NCBI RefSeq assembly: GCF_024733555.1
Contig: NZ_JANIOF010000001.1
Coordinates: forward strand, 1,636,856 to 1,700,855
DNA: 64,000 nucleotides
From: Paenibacillus sp. SC116
GTDB taxonomy: Bacteria; Bacillota; Bacilli; Paenibacillales; Paenibacillaceae
Direction of reading: 5' to 3'
The notes below the pieces were generated by a model. The model was not told where the DNA came from and did not search any database. It saw only the letters and a program-made list of their open reading frames with translations. This document shows, one piece after another, positions 36,783 through 45,116 of this stretch. Every line of letters starts with the position of its first letter. The first letter of the stretch is position 1. The translations under genes were made by a program, and so were the position numbers.

Positions 36783-37760
36783 CTAGGATATCAATTCAAA
36801 TGTTAACGACTTCATACGAGTTTCTAATTCTTCGTTTAACGTTATTCCATCGCATTCCATGGCACTCATAACAGCCCCTGCTACTGGATCTGCCGTCAAT
36901 CTAACACAGTTTGCATTCGGTGCATGTTGAGCTACAACTCGCTCAATCGCATCTGTCAAATACGCGCCGCTTCCTTTATTTAATACACTGCCAATATATA
37001 CGATATCGAATTTATCTTCTGTCATATTCAACCGGCGAATTAGCGTGGCAACAGCATTACCCAGCTCCTCACCTTCTGTTGTCAAAATATCAATGGCCAC
37101 TTGATCACCCGCTTGTGCTGCCTCAAACAAAGTCTTCGCCAAGTCAAGTGGTATGGAGCGCTTCTTATCTAGAACTTCATTAAACAATTGCTCCGCACTG
37201 CTCATATTCATATGTCGGAGCACAATATCTGTAAGCGCTGTCTTAGGACCACGTCCATCCCACGCACGCATTACTGAACGGAATGCTAGCATAGCCAAGC
37301 TTGATCCCGCTCCATATCCATCCCCGAACTTGTAGCCAAATCCACCATATTGCAGTTCATCTCCTGCACGATTACGAGCAGCGCTGTTGAATCCCGTTCC
37401 ACAAATGATGACTGCGCCATGCGCTTGATTCGTACCTGCACGCATACCAATCATCGTATCGCATGTAATAGAATGTCGTGGGAAGCCCAGACCCGCTATC
37501 ATCGGACGCAAAATTTCATAATCCGCTTCACGATCCGCTCCAGCCAGACCAAAGTAGGCGTAATTTACTTGTTCACGCGTAACTCCCGCTTCCTGCAAAG
37601 CACCTTCACATGCTTGACGAATATTACTTTCTGCCACTTGGCGGTTGACCTGATGATTACCGTTGCCTGCATGCCCCTTGCCGAGCACTTGGCCGTTATG
37701 ATCGGTGATGACGGCATGTGTCTTGCTTCCGCCTGCGTCTACACCCAAGTAAATGCCCAT
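36783..37760 (-). CDS. BadF/BadG-type ATPase, probable N-acetylglucosamine kinase
   Basis: ATP-dependent sugar kinase of the ASKHA fold, 325 residues from ATG 37760 (MGIYLGVDAGGSKTHAVITD, behind a GGAG site). The P-loop-like GVDAGGSKTH, GTGFNSAARNRAG and YIGSVLNKGSGAYL are the phosphate and adenosine motifs of GlcNAc kinases and the BadF group. Alternative is glucosamine or another hexosamine kinase. Its neighbours are a GH4 enzyme and an AraC regulator, giving a sugar-utilisation context. Substrate unproven. Confidence 0.82.
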   Translation of the reverse strand: MGIYLGVDAGGSKTHAVITDHNGQVLGKGHAGNGNHQVNRQVAESNIRQACEGALQEAGVTREQVNYAYFGLAGADREADYEILRPMIAGLGFPRHSITCDTMIGMRAGTNQAHGAVIICGTGFNSAARNRAGDELQYGGFGYKFGDGYGAGSSLAMLAFRSVMRAWDGRGPKTALTDIVLRHMNMSSAEQLFNEVLDKKRSIPLDLAKTLFEAAQAGDQVAIDILTTEGEELGNAVATLIRRLNMTEDKFDIVYIGSVLNKGSGAYLTDAIERVVAQHAPNANCVRLTADPVAGAVMSAMECDGITLNEELETRMKSLTFELIS

Positions 37761-37869
37761 CGTTCTCTCTCCTGTCACACCTAGAGTTAGTAATGATTCG
37801 CTCCATATCTATCCTAACGATACACCTTTACAAACTGCCAAACTACTACTATACCGTTAATGATTGATA

Positions 37870-38766
37870 CTATCTTACTGTCTCTATAAAAGTAGGAACG
37901 CCTTCATAATGCTGTCTCACATCACTCGGCGAGGTTCCAATATGCTGCTTGAACAATCGATTGAAGTTGGACAAGTTACGAAACCCGCATCGTTCAGCAA
38001 TATCAATAACTTTTAGCTCCGATGATTCTAGCAAGTGAACCGCTTGCGTCAATCTAAGCTGAATCAAATAATCCATGGGTGACGTACCTACAGTTTGTTG
38101 GAATAAAGCACTAAAGCGTGATGGGCTTAGATGAACGAGATCCGCCAGTTCACCTAGCGTCCAAGGGTAAGCCATATTTATTTCCATCGTATGAATAATT
38201 TCTTTTATTGCATTCATACCTCTGTGCTTCACCGGCGCAAGCGGAACTTCAGATAGTGCTAAATGACGATTGGCAAGTGCGAGAAACTGCAGTAAATACG
38301 CGCGGGCGAGGGTCAACGCGGAAGGTCGTTCATGCTTCATTTCATCCATTATCGCTCTAAAAAGATGAATTAAATCTGCGGACACCCGCTGCTCACCCCC
38401 AACAAGCGGAGAGAACGAAACTCCCATTTCACGGAACGGACGCAAGATGTCTGGGTCATATTTAAGGTCAACTGCTAATAAAGAAGGTTCAAATAAAATA
38501 ACGTCCATCACGAGCTGTTCCTGTTCGAATGCACGATGAACATCATTTCCATTTATTATAATCAAATCGCCTTGCTTAAAAGGCACCTTGATACCATTAA
38601 TCAAGTAATAGCCGAAACCATGACGAATATAATTCATCTCCATGGCGACATGCCAATGAAGCCGCTGGAATCCAGGGCTTACTCCTTCTGTCGTCGTTGC
38701 CATTAGCGGGAATGAAGGGTTATCGAATTGGATTTTATCTCGTTCTATCATATGGGGTCTTACCAT
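37870..38766 (-). CDS. AraC-family sugar-responsive regulator
   Basis: A regulator of 298 residues from ATG 38766 (an alternative ATG is at 38790, upstream of the AGGAG). The N-terminal cupin domain covers about residues 15-130 with HWHVAMEMNYIRHGFGYYLING. The C-terminal double HTH is residues about 185-285, including WTLGELADLVHLSPSRFSALFQQTVG and IAERCGFRNLSNFNRLFKQHIG. It lies directly upstream of the kinase and GH4 genes, so it probably activates them with a phosphorylated sugar as effector. Confidence 0.9.
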   Translation of the reverse strand: MVRPHMIERDKIQFDNPSFPLMATTTEGVSPGFQRLHWHVAMEMNYIRHGFGYYLINGIKVPFKQGDLIIINGNDVHRAFEQEQLVMDVILFEPSLLAVDLKYDPDILRPFREMGVSFSPLVGGEQRVSADLIHLFRAIMDEMKHERPSALTLARAYLLQFLALANRHLALSEVPLAPVKHRGMNAIKEIIHTMEINMAYPWTLGELADLVHLSPSRFSALFQQTVGTSPMDYLIQLRLTQAVHLLESSELKVIDIAERCGFRNLSNFNRLFKQHIGTSPSDVRQHYEGVPTFIETVR

Positions 38767-38782
38767 CCAACAGCCGCTCCTT

Positions 38783-38983
38783 TCAAGCATATCCTATGTC
38801 ACGATTTCGATATAAATACGACTTATCCTTTTTTATAAGCCAACTTTCTTTCACCATAAACAAAAGTAATACCATGTAACAGATGATAACGAAACTATTT
38901 ATACCGCAAATCCAGATGGGAATCAATCCATATCTCGAGTCGTTTATATTAATTCTTACTAAAAAGTGCATCCAACTAGGCAA
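38783..38983 (-). CDS. Possible small single-pass membrane protein
   Basis: A frame of up to 66 codons (TTG start at 38983, ATG at 38971) with a central hydrophobic run LIPIWICGINSFVIICYM and LLLFMVK, then a basic tail with KKDKSYLYRNRD. It stops at TGA 38783-38785, just before the AraC start, so coupling is possible. No convincing ribosome binding site was seen. Read as possible; it could equally be AT-rich chance coding. The 200 bases up to the DUF523 gene show no clear feature. Confidence 0.25.
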   Translation of the reverse strand: MPSWMHFLVRININDSRYGLIPIWICGINSFVIICYMVLLLFMVKESWLIKKDKSYLYRNRDIGYA

Positions 38984-39183
38984 ATTGTAATTATGAAAAT
39001 AGAGTTTTTCTGTATACTGTGCATAAGCTATCTCCTGTCGAAAACTCCAAAAAAAAGACAGCCTCTCAGCCGCCCCTCCCTTGTTAATGAATTACTTCAT
39101 ACTAACGCTATATTTCAAATTATTTGATCGACATCACTTGACCGCTAGTCGCTCTGCATATGAAAATGCACTATCTATCACAC

Positions 39184-39648
39184 TCAAAGTTCATGCAGCA
39201 TCTGCATAAAATCATCTTCAGATATAACGTTGAAACCATGCTTCTTCAGCAAAGCAGCGGTAATTCCATTCCCCGCTATTTTCTCACCTACAAACTTACC
39301 ATTATAAATGTGCGAACTGCCACAGGACGGACTGTTTTCCTTTAATACAACAAGCGTAGCTTGAAGTTGTTGAGCCAACTCAAGCGTTCGCACAGCCCCT
39401 TCCATATAAGCAGCAGTCACATCTACACCCGAGCGATCCTTTATGATGGCCGCCCCGTTCAAAACATCGTAGCCATCACCCTCAATGATCTCAGCTGGCT
39501 CTCGTGGCGTTGGTAGTCCCCCCATAAGCTCGGGACATACTGTTATCGCTTGTTTATTATCGACCAGCTGCTTTAACTTATCATGCAGACAATGAGTACC
39601 ATTATATCTGACTTCCAAACCAGCAAGACAAGAACTCACCATAATCAT
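39184..39648 (-). CDS. DUF523 family protein
   Basis: A 154-residue cytosolic protein starting MIMVSSCLAG at ATG 39648. The conserved family motifs VSSCLAGLEVRYNG, VCPELMGGLPTPREPAEI and ENSPSCGSSHIY hold four Cys that probably bind a metal or cluster. The function of DUF523 is unknown, although in some proteins it is fused to DUF1722. It follows no obvious operon partner. Confidence 0.85.
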   Translation of the reverse strand: MIMVSSCLAGLEVRYNGTHCLHDKLKQLVDNKQAITVCPELMGGLPTPREPAEIIEGDGYDVLNGAAIIKDRSGVDVTAAYMEGAVRTLELAQQLQATLVVLKENSPSCGSSHIYNGKFVGEKIAGNGITAALLKKHGFNVISEDDFMQMLHEL

Positions 39649-39745
39649 ATTGGATACCTCTCTCACCTATTCGATATGCCGTGTTGTTATTCCAAGACGA
39701 TATGGGTCCTCATCATCGTATAGACCAGCTGCGGCATGACATTGT

Positions 39746-40345
39746 CTACATATTAGACGATCTGCGTTTAAATCCTTCCAGAAACAGTGAGATTACGTTC
39801 ATCGTTTCTTCCAGAGATTGTTTCGAATCCGATTGCTGTGCATTCCAAAGTGAAATTTCATTTAATGCTCCTGAAAGAAAATGTGTAATCGCATCAATCG
39901 AAACAGGATGAAGACAGCCTTGCTCCTTCATCAATTGAAGCTGCTCGCGCAGCAGACGCATCGAATGCTTCTCATCGAGCATACGCCACTCTTCCCACCC
40001 TAACACAGATGGGCCATCTATAAGCATAATTTGTTTGCGTCGAGGCTCTACTGCAGCAATAACAAATGCACGACATCCAAAATGAAGTTGTTCCCACATA
40101 TCTTCACTCCTAGAAGCTGCTTGCTCTAAAAACTCGGCAACTTCCTGCTGAACCGATTCTAGTACAACGCGGAACAATCCTTTTTTATTTCCAAAATGAT
40201 GGTAGAGTGCCCCGCGTGTTAACTGTGCATCCTGTACGATCGATTCCAATGATGTATCCGCGTATCCATGCTCCGTAAAATGGGCTCTGCCCACTTCAAT
40301 CAACTGACGGATCGTTTCATCTGTATCTGCCTTATTCCTCTTCAT
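39746..40345 (-). CDS. TetR-family repressor, first of two
   Basis: A 199-residue regulator. HTH at residues about 12-55 (HFTEHGYADTSLESIVQDAQLTRGALYHHFGNKKGLF). The C-terminal ligand domain is AcrR-like. It is 68 bases downstream of a VOC gene without a terminator between them, so they form one operon. A perfect palindrome overlapping the VOC promoter (40901-40921) is its likely operator, giving autoregulation. Effector unknown. Confidence 0.9.
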   Translation of the reverse strand: MKRNKADTDETIRQLIEVGRAHFTEHGYADTSLESIVQDAQLTRGALYHHFGNKKGLFRVVLESVQQEVAEFLEQAASRSEDMWEQLHFGCRAFVIAAVEPRRKQIMLIDGPSVLGWEEWRMLDEKHSMRLLREQLQLMKEQGCLHPVSIDAITHFLSGALNEISLWNAQQSDSKQSLEETMNVISLFLEGFKRRSSNM

Positions 40346-40413
40346 TTCCTGTATAGCTCCGTTCGTACGATATTTCTATATCCGTATCCATTACCTCTAT
40401 ATTTTTTCTAACT

Positions 40414-40860
40414 TCACTTATTTTCTTTTTCCTCATCCCATACTGTTTCATTGTACTGACTTAAAAACTGTTCTGAAGGCGGAATGATGGTAATGATATC
40501 GATCAATACCCCATTAGGATCTGCCGTGATGAAATGTCGCTGACCAAATGCTTCATCTTTTATTTCTGAATGAAGGGGCAGCTTCGCTGTCTGAATTAAT
40601 CGTTCATACTCTGCATCAACATCGTCTACTTCAAAGTTAAGAATTAAACCTTGCACTTTGTGTTGAAAGGCAGCGGGTATCGTAGCATGAGTAGGATCCA
40701 TAATAGCCAGCTCGTACGAAATATCGCCGTTAGACAATCGCAGACTTACATACCAGTCGGATTCGAAAACAGCCTCGAAGCCAAAGTACTCCTTGTAAAA
40801 TGCAGAGCTTGCAGCAACTTGTTCTGACAAAACGACAGGATAAAAGCTGGATATTTTCAT
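40414..40860 (-). CDS. VOC (glyoxalase/bleomycin resistance) superfamily protein
   Basis: A 148-residue metal-binding VOC protein starting [14 protein letters not shown] at ATG 40860, 9 bases after GGAGGA. Two beta-alpha-beta-beta-beta modules are visible: [28 protein letters not shown] and [14 protein letters not shown]...[13 protein letters not shown]. Family members bind small toxic or metal-chelated compounds, so resistance is the likely role. It is the first gene of the operon with the TetR repressor. Confidence 0.85.
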   Translation of the reverse strand: MKISSFYPVVLSEQVAASSAFYKEYFGFEAVFESDWYVSLRLSNGDISYELAIMDPTHATIPAAFQHKVQGLILNFEVDDVDAEYERLIQTAKLPLHSEIKDEAFGQRHFITADPNGVLIDIITIIPPSEQFLSQYNETVWDEEKENK

Positions 40861-40895
40861 ATGATCATTCTCCTCCAACATTTGGGATGAACTCA

Positions 40896-40924
40896 ATTTA
40901 ACATACATTCTGTATGTATGTAAA
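40896..40924 (-). promoter_or_regulatory. VOC-TetR promoter
   Basis: On the minus strand TTTACA (40924-40919), a 17-base spacer and TTAAAT (40901-40896) form a sigma-A-type promoter for the VOC gene. The palindromic operator fills the spacer. Confidence 0.6.
40901..40921. promoter_or_regulatory. Probable TetR operator
   Basis: Perfect inverted repeat ACATACAT-N5-ATGTATGT centred at 40911, filling the spacer of the VOC promoter and reaching into both hexamers. An extra half-site ATGTATGT lies at 40927-40934, upstream of the -35. The arrangement fits repression by the TetR protein encoded two genes down. Confidence 0.7.
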
Positions 40925-41019
40925 CTATGTATGTTTATGAATAGGTTTAGCGCATTCTACACATAGATAGGGAGATATGGATTTCATTTTGTTCATTTAT
41001 AACGAACTTATATTTATAT

Positions 41020-41048
41020 TTGACAACATAAAATTCACGAGTTATAGT
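41020..41048 (+). promoter_or_regulatory. Sigma-A promoter of the catE-like gene
   Basis: TTGACA (41020-41025), a 17-base spacer and TATAGT (41043-41048), near consensus. The leader to the gene is about 180 bases. The gap 40861-41230 between the divergent genes holds this promoter, the VOC promoter and their operators. Confidence 0.75.
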
Positions 41049-41055
41049 TATCTTA

Positions 41056-41068
41056 TTACTAAAAGTAA
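41056..41068. promoter_or_regulatory. Palindrome just after the catE promoter
   Basis: TTACT-AAA-AGTAA is a perfect inverted repeat that would cover the start of transcription, so it would act as a repressor site. Catechol dioxygenase genes in Bacillus are controlled by MarR/DUF24 quinone sensors such as YodB and CatR; that link here is inference. Confidence 0.5.
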
Positions 41069-41230
41069 GTCAATTATTTTCACTTTTCATCTGTATGATT
41101 CCCTATCAAATAGTCCAATTTGTATAAAATCAAATCAACGATGAGCTGCATTTTTTAAGCCTTTAAATTATCAAATTATAAATGCCACTCAACACGAATC
41201 GTAATAAACATACACAAGGAGGCAATTACA

Positions 41231-42076
41231 ATGAATTTCCACCGCGAACCAAACACTTTTGTAGGCCAAGTCAACCTAAAGGTACAGAATTTAGAGCGTT
41301 CCCTTGCCTTCTATCAAGAAGTCATTGGGTTTCAAGTGCTGAAGCAATCTGCCACAAGTGCGGAATTGACTGCCGACGGCAAGACTACTTTAGTAAAAAT
41401 AGAGCAACCCGAACAAGTCATTCCAAAGCAACCCAGAACAACTGGCCTCTATCACTTTGCTCTATTGCTGCCAGAACGTTCTGATCTAGCTAATATCGTA
41501 CGTCACTTTGTCGAACTTGATGTCCAAATTGGAGCGGCCGATCATCTTGTAAGTGAAGCTCTATACTTATCTGATCCAGATGGTAATGGAATCGAAGTCT
41601 ATACTGATCGTAATCCTGGAGTATGGGATTGGGATAATGGAATCGTGGCAATGACAACGGAGTCGCTGGATTTCCCAGAACTTATGACGAATGAAACGGG
41701 TAAATGGAGTGGCCTTCCAGCTGGAACGATTATGGGGCATATTCATCTTCATGTTGCAGATCTAGCTAAGGCAGAGCATTTTTATACGAAAGGTCTCGGT
41801 TTTGAAATTGTAAACCGCTTCGGCCCCCAGGCACTATTTATCTCGACAGGTAAATACCATCACCATATTGGATTGAACACATGGGCTGGAGTTGGCGCTC
41901 CTACACCGCCTGTGAACAGCCCAGGCTTGGAATCCTATGCAGTCGTGTTCCCGAATGATGCTGAAAGACAGCGCATTATTGCTCAATTGAAAGAGATTGG
42001 CGCAGCTGTCCAAGAAGTCAACGGTCGTTTTATAACGACGGATCCGTCAGGCAACCGAATTCAATTGCAAGTGTAA
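41231..42076 (+). CDS. catE: Catechol 2,3-dioxygenase-like VOC protein
   Basis: An extradiol ring-cleavage type enzyme, 281 residues, with two tandem VOC halves: residues about 8-125 (FVGQVNLKVQNLERSLAFYQEVIGF) and 165-281 (MGHIHLHVADLAKAEHFYTKGLGF). His in HIHLHV, HHHIGLNTW and the Glu/Gln near GNRIQLQV are the metal region; the last position reads Gln rather than the more usual Glu, which may matter for iron binding. AAGGAGG precedes the ATG by 10 bases. It belongs with the YfiE/CatE group that detoxifies catechols, and the name is given by resemblance. The promoter and palindrome upstream fit quinone-inducible control. Confidence 0.8.
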   Translation: MNFHREPNTFVGQVNLKVQNLERSLAFYQEVIGFQVLKQSATSAELTADGKTTLVKIEQPEQVIPKQPRTTGLYHFALLLPERSDLANIVRHFVELDVQIGAADHLVSEALYLSDPDGNGIEVYTDRNPGVWDWDNGIVAMTTESLDFPELMTNETGKWSGLPAGTIMGHIHLHVADLAKAEHFYTKGLGFEIVNRFGPQALFISTGKYHHHIGLNTWAGVGAPTPPVNSPGLESYAVVFPNDAERQRIIAQLKEIGAAVQEVNGRFITTDPSGNRIQLQV

Positions 42077-42119
42077 TCTGTTGAAGATCTCATCGGCAAA
42101 CGAATATCAAATGATCTTA

Positions 42120-42149
42120 ACACCCTGCCTTCCCCTTTTGGCAGGGTGT
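42120..42149 (+). terminator. Terminator after the catE-like gene
   Basis: ACACCCTGCC (42120-42129) pairs with GGCAGGGTGT (42140-42149) around a 10-base loop, followed by ATTT. Confidence 0.85.
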
Positions 42150-42305
42150 ATTTGCATACTCACAGCTAGCCATCCTCCCATTTTGAATTGAAATTTTGAC
42201 ATCAATAATCAATTTATAGTTATCTTTCGTGCAGCTTCATCTGAAATCCAAGTGCTTTTCACAATCCACGTAATGCTGGACGATAGAAGCTTTTTAGCCC
42301 TTGTC

Positions 42306-42334
42306 TTGACGAGAAGAAATTCATGAGTTAATAT
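42306..42334 (+). promoter_or_regulatory. Sigma-A promoter of the membrane protein-TetR pair
   Basis: TTGACG (42306-42311), 17 bases, TAATAT (42329-42334). The gap 42077-42402 also holds the catE terminator and the inverted repeat described next. Confidence 0.75.
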
Positions 42335-42338
42335 TTTG

Positions 42339-42372
42339 ATTAATCGATCAGTTAATTATTTAAACGATTAAT
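42339..42372. promoter_or_regulatory. Probable operator of the second TetR circuit
   Basis: ATTAATCG (42339-42346) and CGATTAAT (42365-42372) form a perfect inverted repeat with an 18-base spacer that itself is AT-rich and partly palindromic. It starts a few bases after the -10, so binding would block initiation. The TetR gene two positions downstream is the obvious candidate. Confidence 0.6.
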
Positions 42373-42402
42373 TATTTTTTTCTGTATGGAGGAATCATCA
42401 TA

Positions 42403-42852
42403 ATGACGAACAACAAACAAGAACACGCAATTGGAGTATCCGCATGGTTGCAAAAGGTAATTCCTTTTCTAAGTGCATTTCTTGGAGGGGCTGCACTCTG
42501 GTATACTTGGTATATGTACAACGATAATTGGTATGCGCTAGACTTTCCTTGGTACGGATGGATACGAGTTGCATGCATCGGTCTGCTCGGGATATTCTGT
42601 GTAACCGCATCATTGCTGTTACTACTAGGCAAACCGTCTGGTTGGAATGTGCTGAAGCTCGGATTGTCCATCATTCCATTTATGCTCTTGTCGGGGCTCA
42701 TCATTGTCGGATTCCGCGGCATTCATTATTTGTTCAACAACAGCGGAGTATTCTTTGAGCGCCTATTCACGGATCCAAGTAATTTTGTGATTCCCATTAT
42801 CGTCGTGGCTTTATTATTGCTCGGGAAATTAAATCAGACAAAATCCAAATAA
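42403..42852 (+). CDS. Four-helix membrane protein, unknown
   Basis: A 149-residue integral membrane protein. Hydrophobic segments are at residues about 20-40, 52-78, 82-105 and 124-143 (VIPIIVVALLLLGKL). A cluster of aromatic residues, ALWYTWYMYNDNWYALDFPWYGWI, lies in the first loop. No known motif. It sits first in an operon with the TetR gene 24 bases on, so it is probably the regulated target: an export or stress membrane protein. Confidence 0.75.
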   Translation: MTNNKQEHAIGVSAWLQKVIPFLSAFLGGAALWYTWYMYNDNWYALDFPWYGWIRVACIGLLGIFCVTASLLLLLGKPSGWNVLKLGLSIIPFMLLSGLIIVGFRGIHYLFNNSGVFFERLFTDPSNFVIPIIVVALLLLGKLNQTKSK

Positions 42853-42876
42853 TTGCGACAATCGAGGCGATGTTAG

Positions 42877-43503
42877 ATGAACCAGGATCATAAACCAGAA
42901 GGAAAGCAATCATTTATTGCAGCTGCGAGACGTGAGCAAATTATTGAGGCTGCTGTTCAAACCCTTGATGATATCGGGTACGTAAATGCCAGCCTAGCTA
43001 AAATAGCGAAACAAGCTGGCATTAGTACGGCGCTTATTTCCTACCACTTTTCGGATAAGAATGATCTGATGAATCATTTGCTCATCAAACTTGTAGAACG
43101 TTCTTCGTCCTACATTCTTGAGAGAGTCAATCAGGGACGTACGCCTGAAGAGAAGCTGGAAGCTTATATTGCTGCTAGCTTAGCTTATCAGGTTACGCAT
43201 CCTGCTCATCAAACTGCGCTAATCGAGATTATTTTCAATGCGCGAACGCCTGAACAAGTTCCGTATTATAAATTGGGCGCGGAGGAAGACGAGGAAGATG
43301 CGTTGATGAGTACATTGCACAGTATTTTGCGAGAAGGCCAACAGCAAGGGGTATTTGGAAACTTTCACGTAACCGTGATGGCAAATGTAATTCAAGGCTC
43401 GATTGGTGAGTACATGCTAAATACTTCAACAAAAGATGTAGATTTGGAGACCTATAGCAGCGAACTTATCAGCATTATTCAACAAGCCACGAAGAAACAG
43501 TAA
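42877..43503 (+). CDS. TetR-family repressor, second
   Basis: A 208-residue regulator. HTH at residues about 18-64 (IIEAAVQTLDDIGYVNASLAKIAKQAGISTALISYHFSDKNDLM). The rest is helical ligand and dimer domain, with a C-terminal QGSIGEYMLNTS. Second gene of the pair with a membrane protein and likely autoregulatory through the inverted repeat upstream. A strong bidirectional terminator follows. Confidence 0.9.
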   Translation: MNQDHKPEGKQSFIAAARREQIIEAAVQTLDDIGYVNASLAKIAKQAGISTALISYHFSDKNDLMNHLLIKLVERSSSYILERVNQGRTPEEKLEAYIAASLAYQVTHPAHQTALIEIIFNARTPEQVPYYKLGAEEDEEDALMSTLHSILREGQQQGVFGNFHVTVMANVIQGSIGEYMLNTSTKDVDLETYSSELISIIQQATKKQ

Positions 43504-43551
43504 CAAATAAGTAGGCTTTCTTAGTTATCAAGTAAATAAGCACGACAACAA

Positions 43552-43595
43552 AAAGAGACAGCGACGGTGATCCATTTACCGCTGCTGTCTCTCTT
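43552..43595. terminator. Bidirectional terminator between TetR and ABC genes
   Basis: AAAGAGACAGC (43552-43562) pairs with GCTGTCTCTCTTT (43584-43596) with an inner CGGT/ACCG stem. T-rich sequence flanks both ends. Confidence 0.85.
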
Positions 43596-43605
43596 TATTG
43601 TGAAC

Positions 43606-44424
43606 CTAATGAACGATACCGATTTTTTCGTCCATAGCAAGTAATCCTTCTGATTCAGGGAAAGACGGAATACGTTCCCTCATCCAATCAAGCCTCTGCA
43701 GGAACTGCTTTGTACGTTCCTGAGTCGGAGCATCAAATAACTGATCTGGCGAGCCTTCTTCGATAACGACCCCTTGATCAAGGAAGATAACATGATCAGC
43801 AATAATACGAGCAAATTGCATTTCATGGGTAACAATGACCATGGTCATCCCTTCCTGCTTGAGATCATCCATCACATTGAGCACTTCTCCCACAATTTCA
43901 GGATCAAGCGCAGAAGTAGGTTCATCAAATAGCAATACATCCGGCTCTAATGCCAATGCTCTCGCAATACCGACGCGCTGCTGTTGACCTCCTGATAACT
44001 GGAACGGAAACGAATCTGCCTTATCGGCCAATCCTACTTTCTTCAACAGCCGGAGAGCCGCTGTCCGAGCTTCAGCCTTCGCTTGGCGCCGGACAGTAAC
44101 GAGCCCTTCCATTACATTTTGCACCGCAGTCATATGCGGAAATAAATGATGTGCTTGAAACACCATCCCTGTATGCAGTCGTATTTTCATTAGATCTGCC
44201 TGCTTGATCGAATCGCCTTCCTTAAGCTGAAGCGAATCATCTGCTATACGCAAATAACCGCTCGTCGGCTGCTCAAGCAAATTCAAGCAGCGCAGCAAAG
44301 TTGACTTTCCCGATCCAGAAGGTCCGATAATAACGACGGTTTCTCCCTTATTTACGTGCAGATTAATATGTTTTAATATGGGGACATTTCCGAAACTCTT
44401 GTTTACGTTTTTTAACTCAATCAT
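43606..44424 (-). CDS. tcyC: Cystine-type amino-acid ABC transporter ATPase
   Basis: ATPase subunit, 272 residues, of a polar amino-acid importer. Walker A is GPSGSGKST, signature [16 protein letters not shown], Walker [14 protein letters not shown]. The last about 25 residues extend past the usual TcyC/GlnQ length of 240-250, with the end [14 protein letters not shown]. It is 12 bases after the permease gene. The cystine assignment comes from the binding protein; GlnQ-like alternatives are possible. Confidence 0.88.
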   Translation of the reverse strand: MIELKNVNKSFGNVPILKHINLHVNKGETVVIIGPSGSGKSTLLRCLNLLEQPTSGYLRIADDSLQLKEGDSIKQADLMKIRLHTGMVFQAHHLFPHMTAVQNVMEGLVTVRRQAKAEARTAALRLLKKVGLADKADSFPFQLSGGQQQRVGIARALALEPDVLLFDEPTSALDPEIVGEVLNVMDDLKQEGMTMVIVTHEMQFARIIADHVIFLDQGVVIEEGSPDQLFDAPTQERTKQFLQRLDWMRERIPSFPESEGLLAMDEKIGIVH

Positions 44425-44436
44425 AACGATGCCCCC

Positions 44437-45102
44437 TTAACGAACGGTATAGCGTTCAAAGTATTTTTCCACTCTTGCTTGCAGTGCAGACAAGATCGTA
44501 CTGAAGAACAAGTAAATTAAGGCCACTTCACAATAAATAAGCATGTGTTCGTAGGTTACAGCCGCAATTTGTTGGGCACGCTGGAACATTTCCGTTACCG
44601 TAATCGTCGCAGCTAAGGAAGTATCTTTTACTAAACTAATAAAGGAGTTCGATAACGGTGGCACCGATACCCGGGCTGCCTGTGGCAAGATAATACGGCG
44701 TAAAATTTGGCTGCGTGTCATACCAAGAGATTCTGCCGCTTCCCACTGTCCTTTTGGAATAGACTGAATAGCAGCTCGCATCACTTCTGCATTGTATGCA
44801 CCAACACTAAGTGAGAATCCAATAATGGCAGCTGAAAACGCGCCAATTGTAATGCCTAAGCTAGGAAGTCCATAGAAAATAATAAACAACTGAACGAGCA
44901 ATGGTGTTCCACGTATAATCCATACATAGAACCTCGCCAGCCATACTAACGGCTTAATGGATGACAAGCGAGCAAGTGCAGTTAATAACGCTAACACGAG
45001 ACCAATTGCAAAAGAGATCAGAGTAAGCGGAACTGCGAACAGCAATCCCGCTTTCAATAACGGCCATAGTGAATCAAGGAATATATCCAAATATTTATCC
45101 AC
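44437..45102 (-). CDS. tcyB: Cystine-type ABC transporter permease
   Basis: A 221-residue HisM-type permease with five or six helices. The amino-acid permease signature EAAESLGMTRSQILRRIILPQA (loop contacting the ATPase) is at about residues 140-162. GTPLLVQLFIIFYGLPSLG and VSVPPLSNSFISLVKDTSLAATI are typical of the family. Start 14 bases after the binding-protein gene. Confidence 0.9.
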   Translation of the reverse strand: MDKYLDIFLDSLWPLLKAGLLFAVPLTLISFAIGLVLALLTALARLSSIKPLVWLARFYVWIIRGTPLLVQLFIIFYGLPSLGITIGAFSAAIIGFSLSVGAYNAEVMRAAIQSIPKGQWEAAESLGMTRSQILRRIILPQAARVSVPPLSNSFISLVKDTSLAATITVTEMFQRAQQIAAVTYEHMLIYCEVALIYLFFSTILSALQARVEKYFERYTVR

Positions 45103-45116
45103 GAGCGATCACCCAA

